Notes under the pieces: model-generated
The model's input: the letters and a program-made list of their open reading frames with translations, nothing else
What the model was told of the DNA's origin: nothing
The model's database searches: none
Shown here: piece after piece, positions 1 to 11,253 of the stretch
Numbering within the stretch: the first letter of the stretch is position 1
Layout of the letters: every line of letters starts with the position of its first letter
Source: Macrophomina tecta
Taxonomy: Eukaryota > Ascomycota > Dothideomycetes > Botryosphaeriales > Botryosphaeriaceae
DNA: 50,234 nt
Direction: 5' to 3'
Assembly: GCA_024180945.1 (NCBI GenBank)
Contig: JAKSGN010000004.1
Span: forward strand, 1 to 50,234
Translations under genes and position numbers: made by a program

Positions 1-1
1 C

Positions 2-1261
2 GTTGGCGCGTCGCGACGCGCTACGCGTCGCCAGGCCCAACAACCCGACTATCGCGCCCTCCACACCGGTAAACCAACGCGGCAGCGTAGAAGTCACGCA
101 GAGACAATACCCGAACTGCCAACCGAATCGAGCGAAGCGACCCTAGACGACGTGATTGGCCTACTCAACCTCATTGTCGCGCAGAATGACCAGCTTACCG
201 AGCGGAACGAAGCGCTTACGGAGCAGGTGGCCAGGAACGAAGACGAGATCAGGCGCCTGCGCAGCGTACTCGAGACGTCCGAGGAAACGCAGGCTAAGAT
301 GGAGGAGCGCATGGCGAAGATGGAGAAGCAGATTGCCGCGCTCGTGGAGTCGACGCGCAGGAATCTGAGCTCACAGTCCCAGATCAACGCCACGTACGCG
401 AACGTGCTCCGAGGGGGACCGCCGACACCTGCGAACAGCAGTCCGTCGTCCACCGCCGCTGTCCCAGTACGCGCGAACCAAGCGACCGTCTCCACGACTC
501 GAATGATGCCGCCCGTGATCGAGCTCGATCTCACGAATGCCAACGTCGAAACCGCAAGCCCCGGGGATATCCGCGCACGGCTGCAGACGGCGCTGGAGAG
601 TCAGGAAGCCACAAAAGAAGTCAAGTGCTGCGGAATAACAAGAAACCCGAGCGATGCGGCCAAGGTGCGCGCTTTCTTTAGGACGGAAGAGGACGAAGAG
701 CTCGTTAGGTCGAACCTCGGATGGCTGGAGACGGCCTTCCGGGGGGCGAGGATCCGGGGTCGCCAGTGGCACCCAGTCAAGGTAGACAATGTAAACAAGT
801 TGGCTATTCTAAACGATGACCGCACCACGGTGCGCGCCGATGCGGGCCAGAAAATCGGCACGGAAAACGACGTCGAAGTAACGCAGGTCCGTTGGTTAAG
901 CAAGCCGAGCAGCCGTCTCTACGGGTCGGCGGTAATTTACCTTGCCAAGAAGAGCGAGGCCGACGCACTTCTCGCTAGGAGAGTGATCGATGTAGGCGGA
1001 GAGGCGGCGTATACTAACGTGTTTGAGCACCGCCCGCGGCCAAGGCGCTGCTTCAAGTGCCAGAGCTACGACCACCTGCAGTTCCGCTGCCGGGGAGAGG
1101 AAAGATGCGTGAAATGCGCGGGCATTGGCCATAGAGAGGACGGCTGCTCGTCGACGACGGTAAAGTGCGCCGCTTGCGGTGGTCCGCACAGAGCAGACGA
1201 TAGAGGCTGCCCAGAGTATGACAAGCTCTTGCGCGAAATGCTACGCCAGCGGAATGAGTAG
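2..1261 (+). CDS. LINE ORF1 protein, zinc-knuckle nucleic-acid binding (5' partial)
   Basis: Gag-like RNA-binding protein of a Tad1-type LINE, expected to coat the element RNA. The frame is open from base 2, so the true ATG lies outside the window; a GTG at 152 is not a credible eukaryotic start. The protein has a long charged N-terminal coiled coil (about bases 150-360), a low-complexity linker, a globular middle part, and three consecutive C-terminal zinc knuckles (about 1051-1230). Two knuckles are CX2CX4HX4C and the third is CX2CX3HX5C. The stop TAG (1259-1261) overlaps the ORF2 start in the sequence ATGAGTAG, an arrangement that suggests termination-reinitiation. No internal stop is present. 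Confidence 0.8.
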   Translation, partial: VGASRRATRRQAQQPDYRALHTGKPTRQRRSHAETIPELPTESSEATLDDVIGLLNLIVAQNDQLTERNEALTEQVARNEDEIRRLRSVLETSEETQAKMEERMAKMEKQIAALVESTRRNLSSQSQINATYANVLRGGPPTPANSSPSSTAAVPVRANQATVSTTRMMPPVIELDLTNANVETASPGDIRARLQTALESQEATKEVKCCGITRNPSDAAKVRAFFRTEEDEELVRSNLGWLETAFRGARIRGRQWHPVKVDNVNKLAILNDDRTTVRADAGQKIGTENDVEVTQVRWLSKPSSRLYGSAVIYLAKKSEADALLARRVIDVGGEAAYTNVFEHRPRPRRCFKCQSYDHLQFRCRGEERCVKCAGIGHREDGCSSTTVKCAACGGPHRADDRGCPEYDKLLREMLRQRNE

Positions 1262-4200
1262 ACCGTTAAAAGTAATTCACGCGAACTTAGGAAAGAGCGG
1301 GACAGCGCAGTACAGCCTACTAAACGACGAAGACCTGAGCGACTTTAGTGTTATTTTCATCTCAGAACCAAACTGTTTTCGCGAGTCTGGCGGCGAGACC
1401 GTGGCAGCACCCATTACCCTTCCATATTAGAAGCAACTGCTACCCACGATATCGCGGCATAGTCGCTATCCCGTCCGTTCAATGTTGTGGATCCGTAAAG
1501 ACACGCAAGCCAGGCAGATCGCAGTACCCTCTGCCGACATCACAGCCGCAGTCGTTACGCTGCGGGACCGGATCGTGTTCGTAGCAGCCGTGTACGTCGC
1601 CAAAAAGGAGAACGTGGACGATCCGGAACTCACCAGCGCGCTTGAGCACCTGAGAACGGCAATCACACAGATAGGAGGCCAAACTAACGGGGTTCTGGAG
1701 CTCCTCATCTGCGGTGACTTTAACAGACACGATCAATTATGGGGAGGCGATCTAGTATACAGCTCGCCGCGCAACGGAGAAGGCGCGCCGATAATCGACT
1801 TTATGGAGGACTTTCACCTACAGAGCCTGCTGCCTAGAGGCACGGTCACGTATGAATCAGCCGGCCAGAGCTCTACAATCGATCTTATCCTGGCGTCGCC
1901 CCGACTAGCGGAAGAGATGAGCGATTGTGGTCCTTCCAGTACGGCATACGGACATGATCATCTAGCCATCGAAGCCCATTTTGAGACTGACGTGCCTTAT
2001 CAAGAACTAGAGGCGCGATACACGTTCCGTAGCGTCAACTGGGAGGCCGTTAGAAGTGATGTGAGAAAGAAGCTCACTGAGCAGCCACCTCCCGAAGCCC
2101 AAGACATTGAAAGCTTCACCAACTGCCTCTCGGAAACGGTATCGGCAGCAATCCAGCGCTGCACCCCCAAAGCAAGACCGTCACCATACGTGAAGAGGTG
2201 GTGGACAGCGGACCTTAGTCAACTACGGAGGTCGTTTACCTACTTTAGAAACCAAGCGAGGGGACGGCGAAGGTGGGGAGTGCCAGATATCTGGTTAGAA
2301 TCACAGGCAAGAGAAGCGGCGAAGAGACTCCATGACACCATGAGACGCCAAAGGCGCAGATGCTGGAAGGACTTTCTCGCAGAGCCGACTAACATTTGGA
2401 AAGCGGCCAAGTATCTCAACGAGCGAGGAAGCAGCGGCTTCGCTCATATTGCACGCCTTCAGCACCAGGATGGCTACGCGGAGTCCTGCGAGGAGATCTC
2501 GGAGACACTAATTAGGAACTTCTTCCCGGAACTCCCAGAAGTGCAGAGTACTCTGATCGAGGCGGCTCAGAGCTTTGGTGAGCCGATCGAACACGCACCG
2601 CTAACCGTAGAGGAAGTAAAAGAAGCCATTTTCCGGGCCAGTCCATTCAAAGCACCTGGATCAGACGGAATTCCCGCAATTGTGTGGCGCGAGCTTTGGC
2701 CAGTGGTGGGCAAGTATATCTATCAGCTGTTCAACGAATCGTTACTTCAGGGCCGCTTACCTAGCCGTTGGAGAATTGCGAGAATCATTCCGCTGCGCAA
2801 GACAGGAAAGTCAGCGGAGATACCGCAAGGATACAGGCCAATCTCGCTGTTGTCGACGCTGGGGAAAGCGCTGGAGTCAGTGGTGGCAGAGAGGATCTCT
2901 GCTCTGGCGGAGGAACACTCTCTACTACCTAAGAACCACTTTGGCGGTAGGAAGCAACGATCCACAGTGCAGGCACTAACCATCCTGCAGCAACGCATCT
3001 ATGACGCGTGGCGCGAAGGCAAGGTTCTCTCGCTCCTGTCGTTCGATGTCAAGGGAGCCTACAACGGCGTTGCCCGAGACGTGCTCCTCCAGCGGCTCCG
3101 ACAAAGAAGGATTCCGGAAGTGCTAGTCAAATGGGTGGAAGCGTTCTGTTCTAACAGGAGTGCCTCTGTGGTGGTAAACGGCAAGACGTCCAAGGTCATG
3201 GACCTACCGCAGGCAGGACTCCCACAGGGCTCGCCTCTCTCGCCGATACTATTCCTATTCTTCAACGCCGACTTGGTGCAGTCCGTAACCAACAGGAACA
3301 AAGGAGCCATCGCGTTTATTGATGACTACAGCACCTGGGTGACCGGCCCTTCCGCAAGCGACAATGTTGCGAAGCTTCAAAGAACGGTGGTGGCTCGAGC
3401 CGAAGAGTGGGAAGCGACGAGCGGAGCGACGTTTGAAGCAGAGAAGACGACGCTCGTCCACTTTACACGGAACGAGCAAAGACGGTCCGACCAGCCGATA
3501 GTGGTCAAGGGAAGAGAGGTGCACCCAAAGGCTGAAGCAAAGATTCTAGGCGTCGTCTTCGACCAGGGACTACGGTTTAAGGCTCACGCGGGGAGGATCG
3601 CCAAAAGGGGCGTCCAGGCAGCCCTAGCGCTGAAGCGACTTCAGGGCCTCCGGCCGAGCAGTGTGCGCCAGCTCTTCTCAGCCACCGTAGCCCCGGCGGT
3701 CGACTATGCGGCTCCAATATGGGCGCCAGCCATCACGGCACCACTGATGAAATCACTTGAGGCAGTGCAGAGAATCGCGGGCAGAGCAATAACCGGAGCT
3801 TTCAGGACGGTGGCACTACCCATCCTCGAAGCCGAGGCAGCGATCCTACCTATCGAGATCCGCCTCCACCAGCAACTGCTTCGATTTTGGGTCAACTGCC
3901 ACACGCTGCCGCAGAAACACCCGTTCTGGAAGCTAAAGCGTGCAATCGACCCGGCCAACAAGAGGTTCGTGTCCCCGCTGCAGCGAATAATGCTGACGGC
4001 TAGAGAGATTGACGCTGAACGTCTCGAAACAATCCGCCCATTTGTAAGAATGCCGTGGGCCGACAGGCCCGTTGTTCAGATCGAGTCTCTAGAGGCAGCG
4101 AAGCTCCGAGCCAGCTCTCCGCCACGGTCAGAGGTGGCTATCTTCACGGGTGGCGTACAAAGAAACGGAAAGCTCGGAACCGGCGTCTTTTGCGTGGATA

Positions 4201-5114
4201 GTAGGGGCACGACCATCGTCGCTCACTCATGTCCGGTCGGCAAGTCCAACTCAGTCGATGCCGTGTTCGCAGAACTCCAGGCGATTCACCAAGCAGTAGA
4301 ACTAATACATGGCACGTGGTCGACCGCGATGGTGGCTGACTATCCCGATGCAGCCAAGGTAAAACACGCTATCTACAGCGATAGCAAGACAACCCTCCGT
4401 CTCCTCCGTAAGCCTCGACAGATGCTACGTCAGGAAGTTGTTGGAAGCATTCTCCGCCTATTAGACCAGATCAGACGCAACAAGGGGCCGCCGGTCGAGT
4501 TCAGATGGGTGCCGGCGCACGAGGGGATTGCAGGCAACGAGAAGGCGCATAGCTTGGCACTACACGCCACGAAGAGCAACCAAGAGCCTCCTACAGGCAA
4601 TCTGCTACGGCCGCTAGCACTGGCTCGGTGTAAGGAAATTGCCATGAGACAGTGGAGGGAAACGCTCGAAGCTTCTAAGGTCGGCGAGTCGATCCGCAAG
4701 CTCGATCGCGCGTTGGCGCACTTCCACACCAAGAAGCTCTATGACCAACTGAACTATAGAGAAGCAGTGGCAATCACGCAGCTAAGGACGTCGAAAGCGA
4801 ACCTGAACGAGCCGCTGTACAAAATCAAGCGAGTAGATTCACCCTCGTGCGGGTGCGGAGCAGAGAGGGAAACAGTTAAGCACTTCCTCCTAGAGTGTCC
4901 ACGCTGGATGGACCGCCGGGCTCAACTACAGACCGACCTGGGTAGTAGATTCGGAGACCTTGCGTTCATGCTAGGCGGATGGTCGGGCACGAAAAGACCC
5001 GACGGTAGGTATGTGGATGGCCCACCGGAGAAGTGGCGAGCAGACACGCGAGCAGTCAAAGCAACGGCGGCATTTGCTCTGGCCACGGGAAGACTAGTCG
5101 CAACTAGAGACTGA
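1254..5114 (+). pseudogene. LINE ORF2: AP-endonuclease, reverse transcriptase, RNase H; one in-frame stop
   Basis: Target-primed reverse transcription enzyme of a Tad1-type LINE. ATG at 1254 overlaps the ORF1 stop. One frame runs to 5114 except for TAG at 1428-1430 inside the endonuclease domain, where family members usually have Trp; TGG to TAG is a RIP-type change. Endonuclease motifs include a GDFN segment near 1714 and a GHDH segment near 1950. The RT domain (about 2580-3550) has FIDD at its catalytic site (GAT GAC at 3321-3326). The RNase H domain spans about 4130-4560. Its first catalytic Asp, in the usual FTDG motif, is replaced by Gly (GGT at 4149-4151), while the later Glu, Asp and His-containing motifs remain. 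A C-terminal CCHC knuckle lies near 4848-4905. Almost complete, but probably inactive. Confidence 0.85.
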
Positions 5115-5247
5115 GAGCTTAATCCTTCTTAAAGCAAATTTATCCCTTCTCCAACTAGCCGTCACGCCGCTACAGGGACTGACGGCACTCGGGAAGTGGT
5201 CTCGAGGGGATGGTATGAGGGGTGCATGGAGGATGGCTCTACGTTTA

Positions 5248-7097
5248 ACGTATCCCACAAGCGAGCGTGCCACATAAGCGAGTGTGCCACCTTACCAAAC
5301 CCAACCCACTTTAAGTACAACTAACTCTGCAACGTCCTGCAAAATCGACTATTTCTAATAGGTACGCTATTCTACAGTAGTTTCCGCACCTTTTTGACAT
5401 GTACGAGAATTATGTCCAGTTTCGCCGCACTGCCCACATCGCCGTCGTTTTCTCGCTGGCCCCTCCGATTGCGCACCACTTTGGCGCGTTTCCCGCGAAA
5501 TCTGTTGGTTAACAGCAGCTCCATCGATTAAATACTGCCCCTCCTGAACCGTAAGAGTCCCTCGCTTCTGAATCCGCTTTTTCTGCCGCTTTTTACGTCG
5601 CGTTGCGGCCTCGTTTGCCTTTTGAAGATTCGCGACTTCCGCCTGCAGAAGAACAGCCGAATGCGCCATCATTTGAGCCCCCTTAGCAAGCTGGTTCAGC
5701 GCATCGTTGATTGGCGTTGGTGAGCTGTTCTGATGCTTTGCAATCCGGTTCCTAATAAGCTCAGTCTGAGAGGCTAATTCAGCTGGGTTGTGCGGTGTTT
5801 GAGCGTCCCAAGTTATGGCCTCTGCCTGCGGGCGTGTCGGCGTCCGAAGCTTGACATCGAGCTTGGAAATCACGGCCTCTGGATCGAGCGGGACCAGTCC
5901 TGCGCCTCGGAACCCGCCTACGATATTCTGCTGCGTAAATGCGGCTTCGAACGCCGTTTTGAACGCAGGCAGAAACTCGAGCTTCGTGATGTGGTTGATG
6001 TGAGATCGCATCAGCTCTTCAACCTGCTTTCCGTACGCCTTCTTGAGAGGCGCAAAACAGCCTACATCGAGCGGCTGGAGGAGATGCGATGAATGCGCAG
6101 GCATGAAGAGCGTGATGATCTTGCGTTCCTGGCAGAACGCGTCGAATTCGGCCGAATTGTGGCTCGCGTGGCCGTCAAGAATCAGAAGTCGCCATGCTCC
6201 AGTTGTGCGATCCTTTGTGTGCTTTTCGAAGTGCTGCAGCCACTGCAGACCAAGCTCGTTCGTCGTCCAGCCGTTTTCGCTTAATGCGATGACCCAATTG
6301 CCTGGTACGTCGTCGCTGTACCAAGCAGAAAGGTGGTGTTGTCCCTTGAAAATCACGAACGGCGGAATCGCCCAGCCCTCGGCGTTGACTCCCTGGATCA
6401 CCGTAACCCACTCGCGATTGCCTGGCTGGACTGATTTGGGTCGAGCGCGTCGCTCCAATGCTGTGACAACCATTCCGGCTGCAATCATGCCCATGAGGAA
6501 GCCGGCTTCATCGAAGTTGTAGATGTCACCGTTCACGATCCCATACTTCGTGATAGTGTTCTGGACGAGCTGAAACCATTGCGTGATAAGCTCTGGGTCC
6601 TCGCATTTAGCTCGCTGATAGTCATACTTTCGATTCAGACGTGTTTTTAGCTCGGGAGTCCGTCTTACGAAGTTGGAGGGCCAGTTCTTGCCAACGGTAC
6701 CTCCGGCGCGGTCGGCGAGTAGCTTATTTGCCATACCTTCAACAGCACTTAATCGCGGCGGAAATCCTCGCGAATCTAGATCGAGGACACGTTTGACAAG
6801 AACTGATTCCTCGATATTAGTAAGCTTTCGAGAGTTGGGCGTGCAATCGCGTCGAGAAGGAATCCTGTCGCGTCGTCGCTTAAGGGTCATCCGATTAACG
6901 TTAAACGTCTTTGCAGCGAGCCGATTGCTTTGAATTTGGCCTTGATCGATAGCTTGCTTCGCTAAAGCTATCTGAGCTTCATGTAAGATGGATTGAGCGT
7001 GGGTTGGCTGATGCATTGTTGGTTGAAGCTAGGGTGTCGCGTTTTCTTGGTTGGGTGGCACACTCGCTTGTGTGGCACGCTCGCTTGTGGGATACGT
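5248..7097 (-). mobile_element. pogo/Fot-like DNA transposon A (intact, 1850 bp)
   Basis: Flanked by TA dinucleotides at 5246-5247 and 7098-7099. The termini are inverted repeats starting ACGTATCCCACAAGCGAGCG. Each end carries two tandem modules with an AAGCGAG core about 18 bp apart. It contains one transposase gene on the minus strand with no inactivating change, so this copy is a candidate autonomous element. Element F is a mutated relative of the same subfamily, and K is more distant. Confidence 0.9.
5367..7016 (-). CDS. pogo-like DDE transposase with C-terminal zinc knuckle (element A)
   Basis: 549-residue cut-and-paste transposase, expected to bind the terminal repeats and cut at TA. 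ATG is at 7016. Residues 10-60 form a Psq/CENP-B-like HTH, and 64-130 a second Tc5-type HTH with the KLTxxEE and LDSRGFPP motifs. The DDE core has Asp169 (in NFDEAGF), Asp281 (in LDGHASH) and Asp317 (in QPLDVG), which is DD35D spacing. A basic coiled-coil stretch rich in Lys/Arg follows, and then a CX2CX4HX4C knuckle near the C terminus. The frame is unbroken. It is the best in-window reference for the mutated copy in element F. Confidence 0.9.
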   Translation of the reverse strand: MHQPTHAQSILHEAQIALAKQAIDQGQIQSNRLAAKTFNVNRMTLKRRRDRIPSRRDCTPNSRKLTNIEESVLVKRVLDLDSRGFPPRLSAVEGMANKLLADRAGGTVGKNWPSNFVRRTPELKTRLNRKYDYQRAKCEDPELITQWFQLVQNTITKYGIVNGDIYNFDEAGFLMGMIAAGMVVTALERRARPKSVQPGNREWVTVIQGVNAEGWAIPPFVIFKGQHHLSAWYSDDVPGNWVIALSENGWTTNELGLQWLQHFEKHTKDRTTGAWRLLILDGHASHNSAEFDAFCQERKIITLFMPAHSSHLLQPLDVGCFAPLKKAYGKQVEELMRSHINHITKLEFLPAFKTAFEAAFTQQNIVGGFRGAGLVPLDPEAVISKLDVKLRTPTRPQAEAITWDAQTPHNPAELASQTELIRNRIAKHQNSSPTPINDALNQLAKGAQMMAHSAVLLQAEVANLQKANEAATRRKKRQKKRIQKRGTLTVQEGQYLIDGAAVNQQISRETRQSGAQSEGPARKRRRCGQCGETGHNSRTCQKGAETTVE

Positions 7098-7107
7098 TAA
7101 ATATATA

Positions 7108-8963
7108 ACGTGGTTGATAACCGAGCTGCGCATACAACCGAGCTGCGCACCCCACCAATGCCGCGCGACTTTGCAGGCTAATATCTCAACACTACAACAA
7201 GCTATTGCAATGCAAAAAGTTTATTTAGAATTTTTAGATTCATTAGTATCTAGCTTGCAGGTACGCAAATTGTGTCCTAGCATACCGCGGCGCCCGCAGC
7301 GCCTTTGTTGTGTCGCACCCCCATCCGTGCGCGCCCTCTTCGAAGACTCCCCACCCTCATCCCGCCCACCTACGTTGCTGGGAGCCATCAATTCAGCTGC
7401 CTCCTCTGCCGTCAACGACCCTCCAGTCTGGATATACTTCCTCTTGCCTGATTTTCGCTTGGTTAGAGTCTTATTGGCCTCCCGCAAGTCAGTCATTTCG
7501 GCGCGCAACAACACCAGTTCGTGTGCCATCGCTATGGTGCCTTTTGTCAGCTGAACCACAGCTTCTTTCAAGGAACTTGGCGAAGAACCTGCAGGAGGCG
7601 GAATCTTATTAAGGACAAAGGCTGATTGGGAGTCTACTTCGTGAAGAGTGCGCGGTGTTTTGGGCTCCCAAGGGGTGGTCTCTAGGGCAGGTGGCGTTGG
7701 CGTACGAAGCTTCACATCAAGCTTGGATAGCACCGCGTCTGGGTCTAGTGGGACTAGCCCAGCGCCTCTAAAGCTTGCAAGGATGTTCTCCTTCTTAAAA
7801 ACCCGGGCGTGAGCTGCCCTGAAGGCTGGGAGGAACTCGGTCTTAGAGATATGGGTGACGTGCCTGCGCGCCAAGGCCGAGATCTCATCACCGTACGCGC
7901 GCTTCAACGGCGAATAGCAACCCACATCAAGTGGCTGCAATAGGTGCGACGCGTGTGGGGGCATACAGAGAGCGATAATCCTGTTCTCCGTGCAGAGATC
8001 CTGGAAATCCTGCGAGTTGTGGCTCTCGTGACCGTCGATTATGAGCAGCCGGTGCGTGCCCACGGTACGCGACTTTGTATGCGCGTTAAAATGCTTCAAC
8101 CACGCCACTCCTAGCTCGTTGGTCGTCCAGCCGTTCTCGGTGACTCCATTAGGCCAGTCTTTAGGCATGAGACCGTCCTAGTACCAGGTGGAGATGTGCT
8201 TCTTGCCTGCGAAGATGATGAAGGGGGGGATCACAGAGCCGTCAGCGCAGATGCACTCAATCGCGGTGGTCCACTCGCGATCGCCTGGCTGCACCAGTTT
8301 CCCTTTGCCGCCGCGCTTTTCTGAGCCTGTAACCACGTACTGCGTCGAGATTACACCCATCATAAAGCCAGTCTCGTCAAAGTTGTAGCTGTCTTCATCC
8401 AGGATGCCGTACTTCGCCTTCATGTTGCGCACCAGCTCGAACCACTTGCCAATCACCTCTGGATCTTCGTTCAAGGCTCGCTGACGATCATAGGAACGTG
8501 TCATCCGAACCTTGAGCGCAGGCGATCGCTTAATGAGGTTATCCACCCAGCGCTTGCCTGTTGGCTTGCCACCCCGCTCTGCTAGCAACCTATCGGCCAT
8601 TGCTCGCACAGCAAGCTTCGTAGGCGGAAACCCTCTTGAATCCTGGTCCAATATACGCTCAACTATCACTAGCTCCTCTTCCTTGCTGAGCTTTCGTCCG
8701 TTGGCCTCGCAATCGCGTCGGGGGGTCGCTCCACCACGTCGGCTGCGGAGCGTACTTGGGGGAACGGCGTAGAGGGCCGCAGCGCGTCGCTCGCTTAAAG
8801 ACGCGTTTCGTTTACGAGATTGTATAGCTAGCTTAATTCTCGCTTCGTTAGAAGATGTCAGGGTGTGGTGTTGTGGATGCATCGCGTCTGAAGATCGGTA
8901 GGATGGATTTTGGTGGTGGGGTGCGCAGCTCGGTTGTATGCGCAGCTCGGTTATCAACCACGT
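7108..8963 (-). mobile_element. pogo-like DNA transposon B (1856 bp)
   Basis: TA flanks at 7106-7107 and 8964-8965. The terminal inverted repeats start ACGTGGTTGATAACCGAGCT and have two ACCGAGCTGCGC modules at each end. Same subfamily and same length as elements C and D. Only 10 bp, including both TA duplications' bases, separates it from element A. Confidence 0.9.
7221..8882 (-). pseudogene. pogo-like transposase (element B), single nonsense mutation
   Basis: Same 553-codon frame as the transposases of elements C and D, read on the minus strand from ATG at 8882. The frame is interrupted once, by TAG at 8180-8178, where C and D have CAG (Gln, within TWYQDG). This is a C-to-T change at CA and the only obvious disabling lesion. 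The HTH domains, the three catalytic Asp codons and most of the zinc knuckle are still readable. One cysteine-region change is visible: the knuckle reads RCGRRG where C and D have RCGRCG, so the second Cys is lost. Confidence 0.85.
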
Positions 8964-8981
8964 TATTAGCTATTCTATGTA

Positions 8982-10834
8982 ACGTGTTTCACCACCGAGC
9001 CGTCCAAACCACCGAGCCGTCCACTTCCTCACCAAAAACGCATCGGATGAAAACTCAACACGATGCATCACCACAACGCTATGAAATCATCCCAGAAAAC
9101 TCAGTATATTAACCTTGCTATCCAATCTATTGATACCCACGCGTCGCACAGCGAAAGAGCTACCTGTCGCGAGTACCTTGCTCCCCGATCAACCGTACGC
9201 GACCGACGCGCAGGTGCCATACCACGCGTAGAAGCTGTGCCTAACGGCAAGAAGCTTACCAAACATGAAGAAGGCGCGATTGTCGAGCGTATACTGGACC
9301 TGGATTCGAGAGGGTTTCCGCCCTCCAAGGATATACTACGTGATATGGCCAACAAATTGCTGGCAGAGCGCGACGGGGGTACCGTGGGCAAGAACTAGCC
9401 AGACAGGTTCATCAGCCGCAGAGATGAGCTCAAAACGTGCTGGACTCGCGCGTACGATCGCCAGCGAGCCTTGAACGAGGACCCAGTGGTTATCGAGCGG
9501 TGGTTCGACCTCGTTCGCTCTGTGAAGGAGAAGTACGGCATCCTAGACGAGGATACGTACAACTTTGATGAAACTGGCTTTATGATGGGCGTAATAGGCT
9601 CTCTGCTAGTTATTACAGGCTCTGAAAGGCGCGGAAAACGAAAATTTATCCAGCCAGGCAATCGCGAGTGGACTTCAGTTATTAACGCGGTCAGCGCGCT
9701 CGGTTGGACGATCCCACCCTTTACGATCTTCGCCGGCAAGAACCACATTAACACTTGGTACGAAGACACCTCTGGCATGGAGGACTGGGTTGTTGCTGTC
9801 AGCGCCAACGGCTGGACGACAAATGAGCTTGGAGTGAAGTGGTTAGAGCACTTTAACGCGCATACAAAGTCGCGTACTGTGGGGGTGTACCGGCTGCTCA
9901 TAATCGACGGCCACGAGAGCCACAACTCAATTGAGTTCCAGGATCTGTGCAAGGAGGAGAAGATTATTACCGTCTGTATGCCGTCGCATTCGTCGCACCT
10001 CCTGCAGCCGCTTGATGTGGGCATTTTCTCGCCGTTAAAGCGGGCGTACCGCTCTCAGATCTCAGGCTTGGCGCGCTTGATGGCCACAAAAATCGACAAA
10101 CCAGCCTTCATACAGGCGTACAAGGCGGCTTATTACAAGGTGTTCACAAAGGAGAATATCTGTGCAAGCTTCCGAGGAGCTGGCTTGGTGCCGCTCGACC
10201 CGCAGGTTGTGTTATCGAAGGTTGATGTCAGGCTTCGTACGCCTACACCGCCTGCACCAGAGGCTGTCCCATGGGAATCCAAAACGCCCAGCAATATGCG
10301 CGAATTAGAGGCCCAATCAAGGCTACTTTATCAGCAGATAAGGCAGTATTGCAGCTCCTCACCTACAGAGGCGCGTGGATCGCTTCAATCGCTCGTAAAA
10401 GGCGCGTCATTCATGGTGCACTCTGCTGTGTTAGTACGCGACGAACTCTCTGCCCTTCAAAGGGCCACAGAGGCCGCAAACAAGAAGAAACAGCGTAAAA
10501 GAAAGTACGTACAGAATCGGGGCACGCTAACAATGGTAGACAGCGGTCAGCTATCTAATCCTCAGGGCGCTGGGGGGGCAGAGGGCAGCGAACAGCCCTC
10601 TAAGAAGGCTCGCGCAGAGGGCGCGCAGGGGGCTCAACGGCGCTGTGGGAACTGCGGCAAGACCGGGCACAACAGACGGACTTGTACAGAGGAGGTAACA
10701 GGTACTGAGTAATCTAGGATCGCTACTAGTTTATTGAAATTTTTGTGTTGTGTTGAATAACTTGAGTTCAAAGTGTGATGTTGGTGAGGAAGTGGACGGC
10801 TCGGTGGTTTGGACGGCTCGGTGGTGAAATACGT
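8982..10834 (+). mobile_element. pogo-like DNA transposon G (1853 bp)
   Basis: TA flanks at 8980-8981 and 10835-10836. Termini start ACGTGTTTCACCACCGAGCC on the left, and ACGTATTT on the right when read inward, which is one mismatch. Each end has two ACCGAGCCGTCCA modules. It sits 15 bp from element B. The right flank is the end of a Copia-like LTR, so G appears to be inserted in that older element. Confidence 0.88.
9063..10712 (+). pseudogene. pogo-like transposase (element G), single nonsense mutation
   Basis: 549-codon frame from ATG at 9063 to a stop at 10712. It is closely similar to the intact transposase of element H. TAG at 9396-9398 replaces TGG (Trp in GKNWPDRF of H), a G-to-A change within TG, which is the RIP-type change on the other strand. 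The NFDETGF, IDGHESH and QPLDVG catalytic segments and the terminal RCGNCG...RTC knuckle are all present. The two open parts are in the same frame, so no frameshift is involved. Confidence 0.85.
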
Positions 10835-10873
10835 TAAGCTAAATCTAATGTACAAACACGTGATATTCCAACA
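10835..10873 (-). repeat. Copia-like LTR end fragment
   Basis: Read on the minus strand this begins TGTTGGAATATCACGTGTTT and continues with a TGTACATTA segment. A diverged second copy begins TGTTAGAACACCACGTGTCT at 16548 (minus). The TG start and the shared first 40 bp suggest the 5' end of an LTR. Element G has inserted into it, and elements B and A lie just beyond. Confidence 0.5.
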
Positions 10874-11253
10874 GCGTCTCTTCGACCCTTAACAAGGCAA
10901 CAAGGGGACCACTTTTATATACTAAAGACAGATGTTACGCGGAGCTCAAAGTATCGAGTTTCGATTATTATTAGAGGCTTTGCGTCGACCCTTCGCTGTT
11001 TGACTAGCAGAACGCGTCATTAAACAGGTCTACCTAAAGGTTAATCTTAGCTCAACCGCTCTACAAAGCAATGTACGCTATTATAACAAATAAACTCTAC
11101 GTAGACTGACGGAGGTGTCTTCTCTATATACATCTTACGTATCATCCTTACAGCGGTGAGATTCTAAGACAAGAAAGTCGATCAAGATCCACAGTGTAAA
11201 GCATCCCGGCTATCTGTAGATACAGAAGGGTTCCAAGCCATTACGGACGTCTT
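10874..11253. other. AT-rich non-coding stretch
   Basis: No open frame or repeat that I recognise. The right part may hold the decayed 3' end of the F-box pseudogene, because its reading frame trails off here with several stops. Confidence 0.4.

Larger units (their letters stand above)
1..5240 (+). mobile_element. Tad1-like LINE (non-LTR retrotransposon), 5' end outside window
   Basis: Two long overlapping reading frames encode a zinc-knuckle ORF1 protein and an endonuclease-reverse transcriptase-RNase H ORF2 protein. This is the layout of Tad1-clade LINEs of filamentous fungi. The 5' end lies left of the window. The 3' end is not sharply defined: ORF2 stops at 5114, about 130 bp of non-coding sequence follow, and a pogo-like element starts at 5248. 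I saw no clear poly(A) tail or target duplication. The copy is full-length within the window but carries one nonsense codon in ORF2 and an altered RNase H residue, so it is probably not autonomous. Confidence 0.85.
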
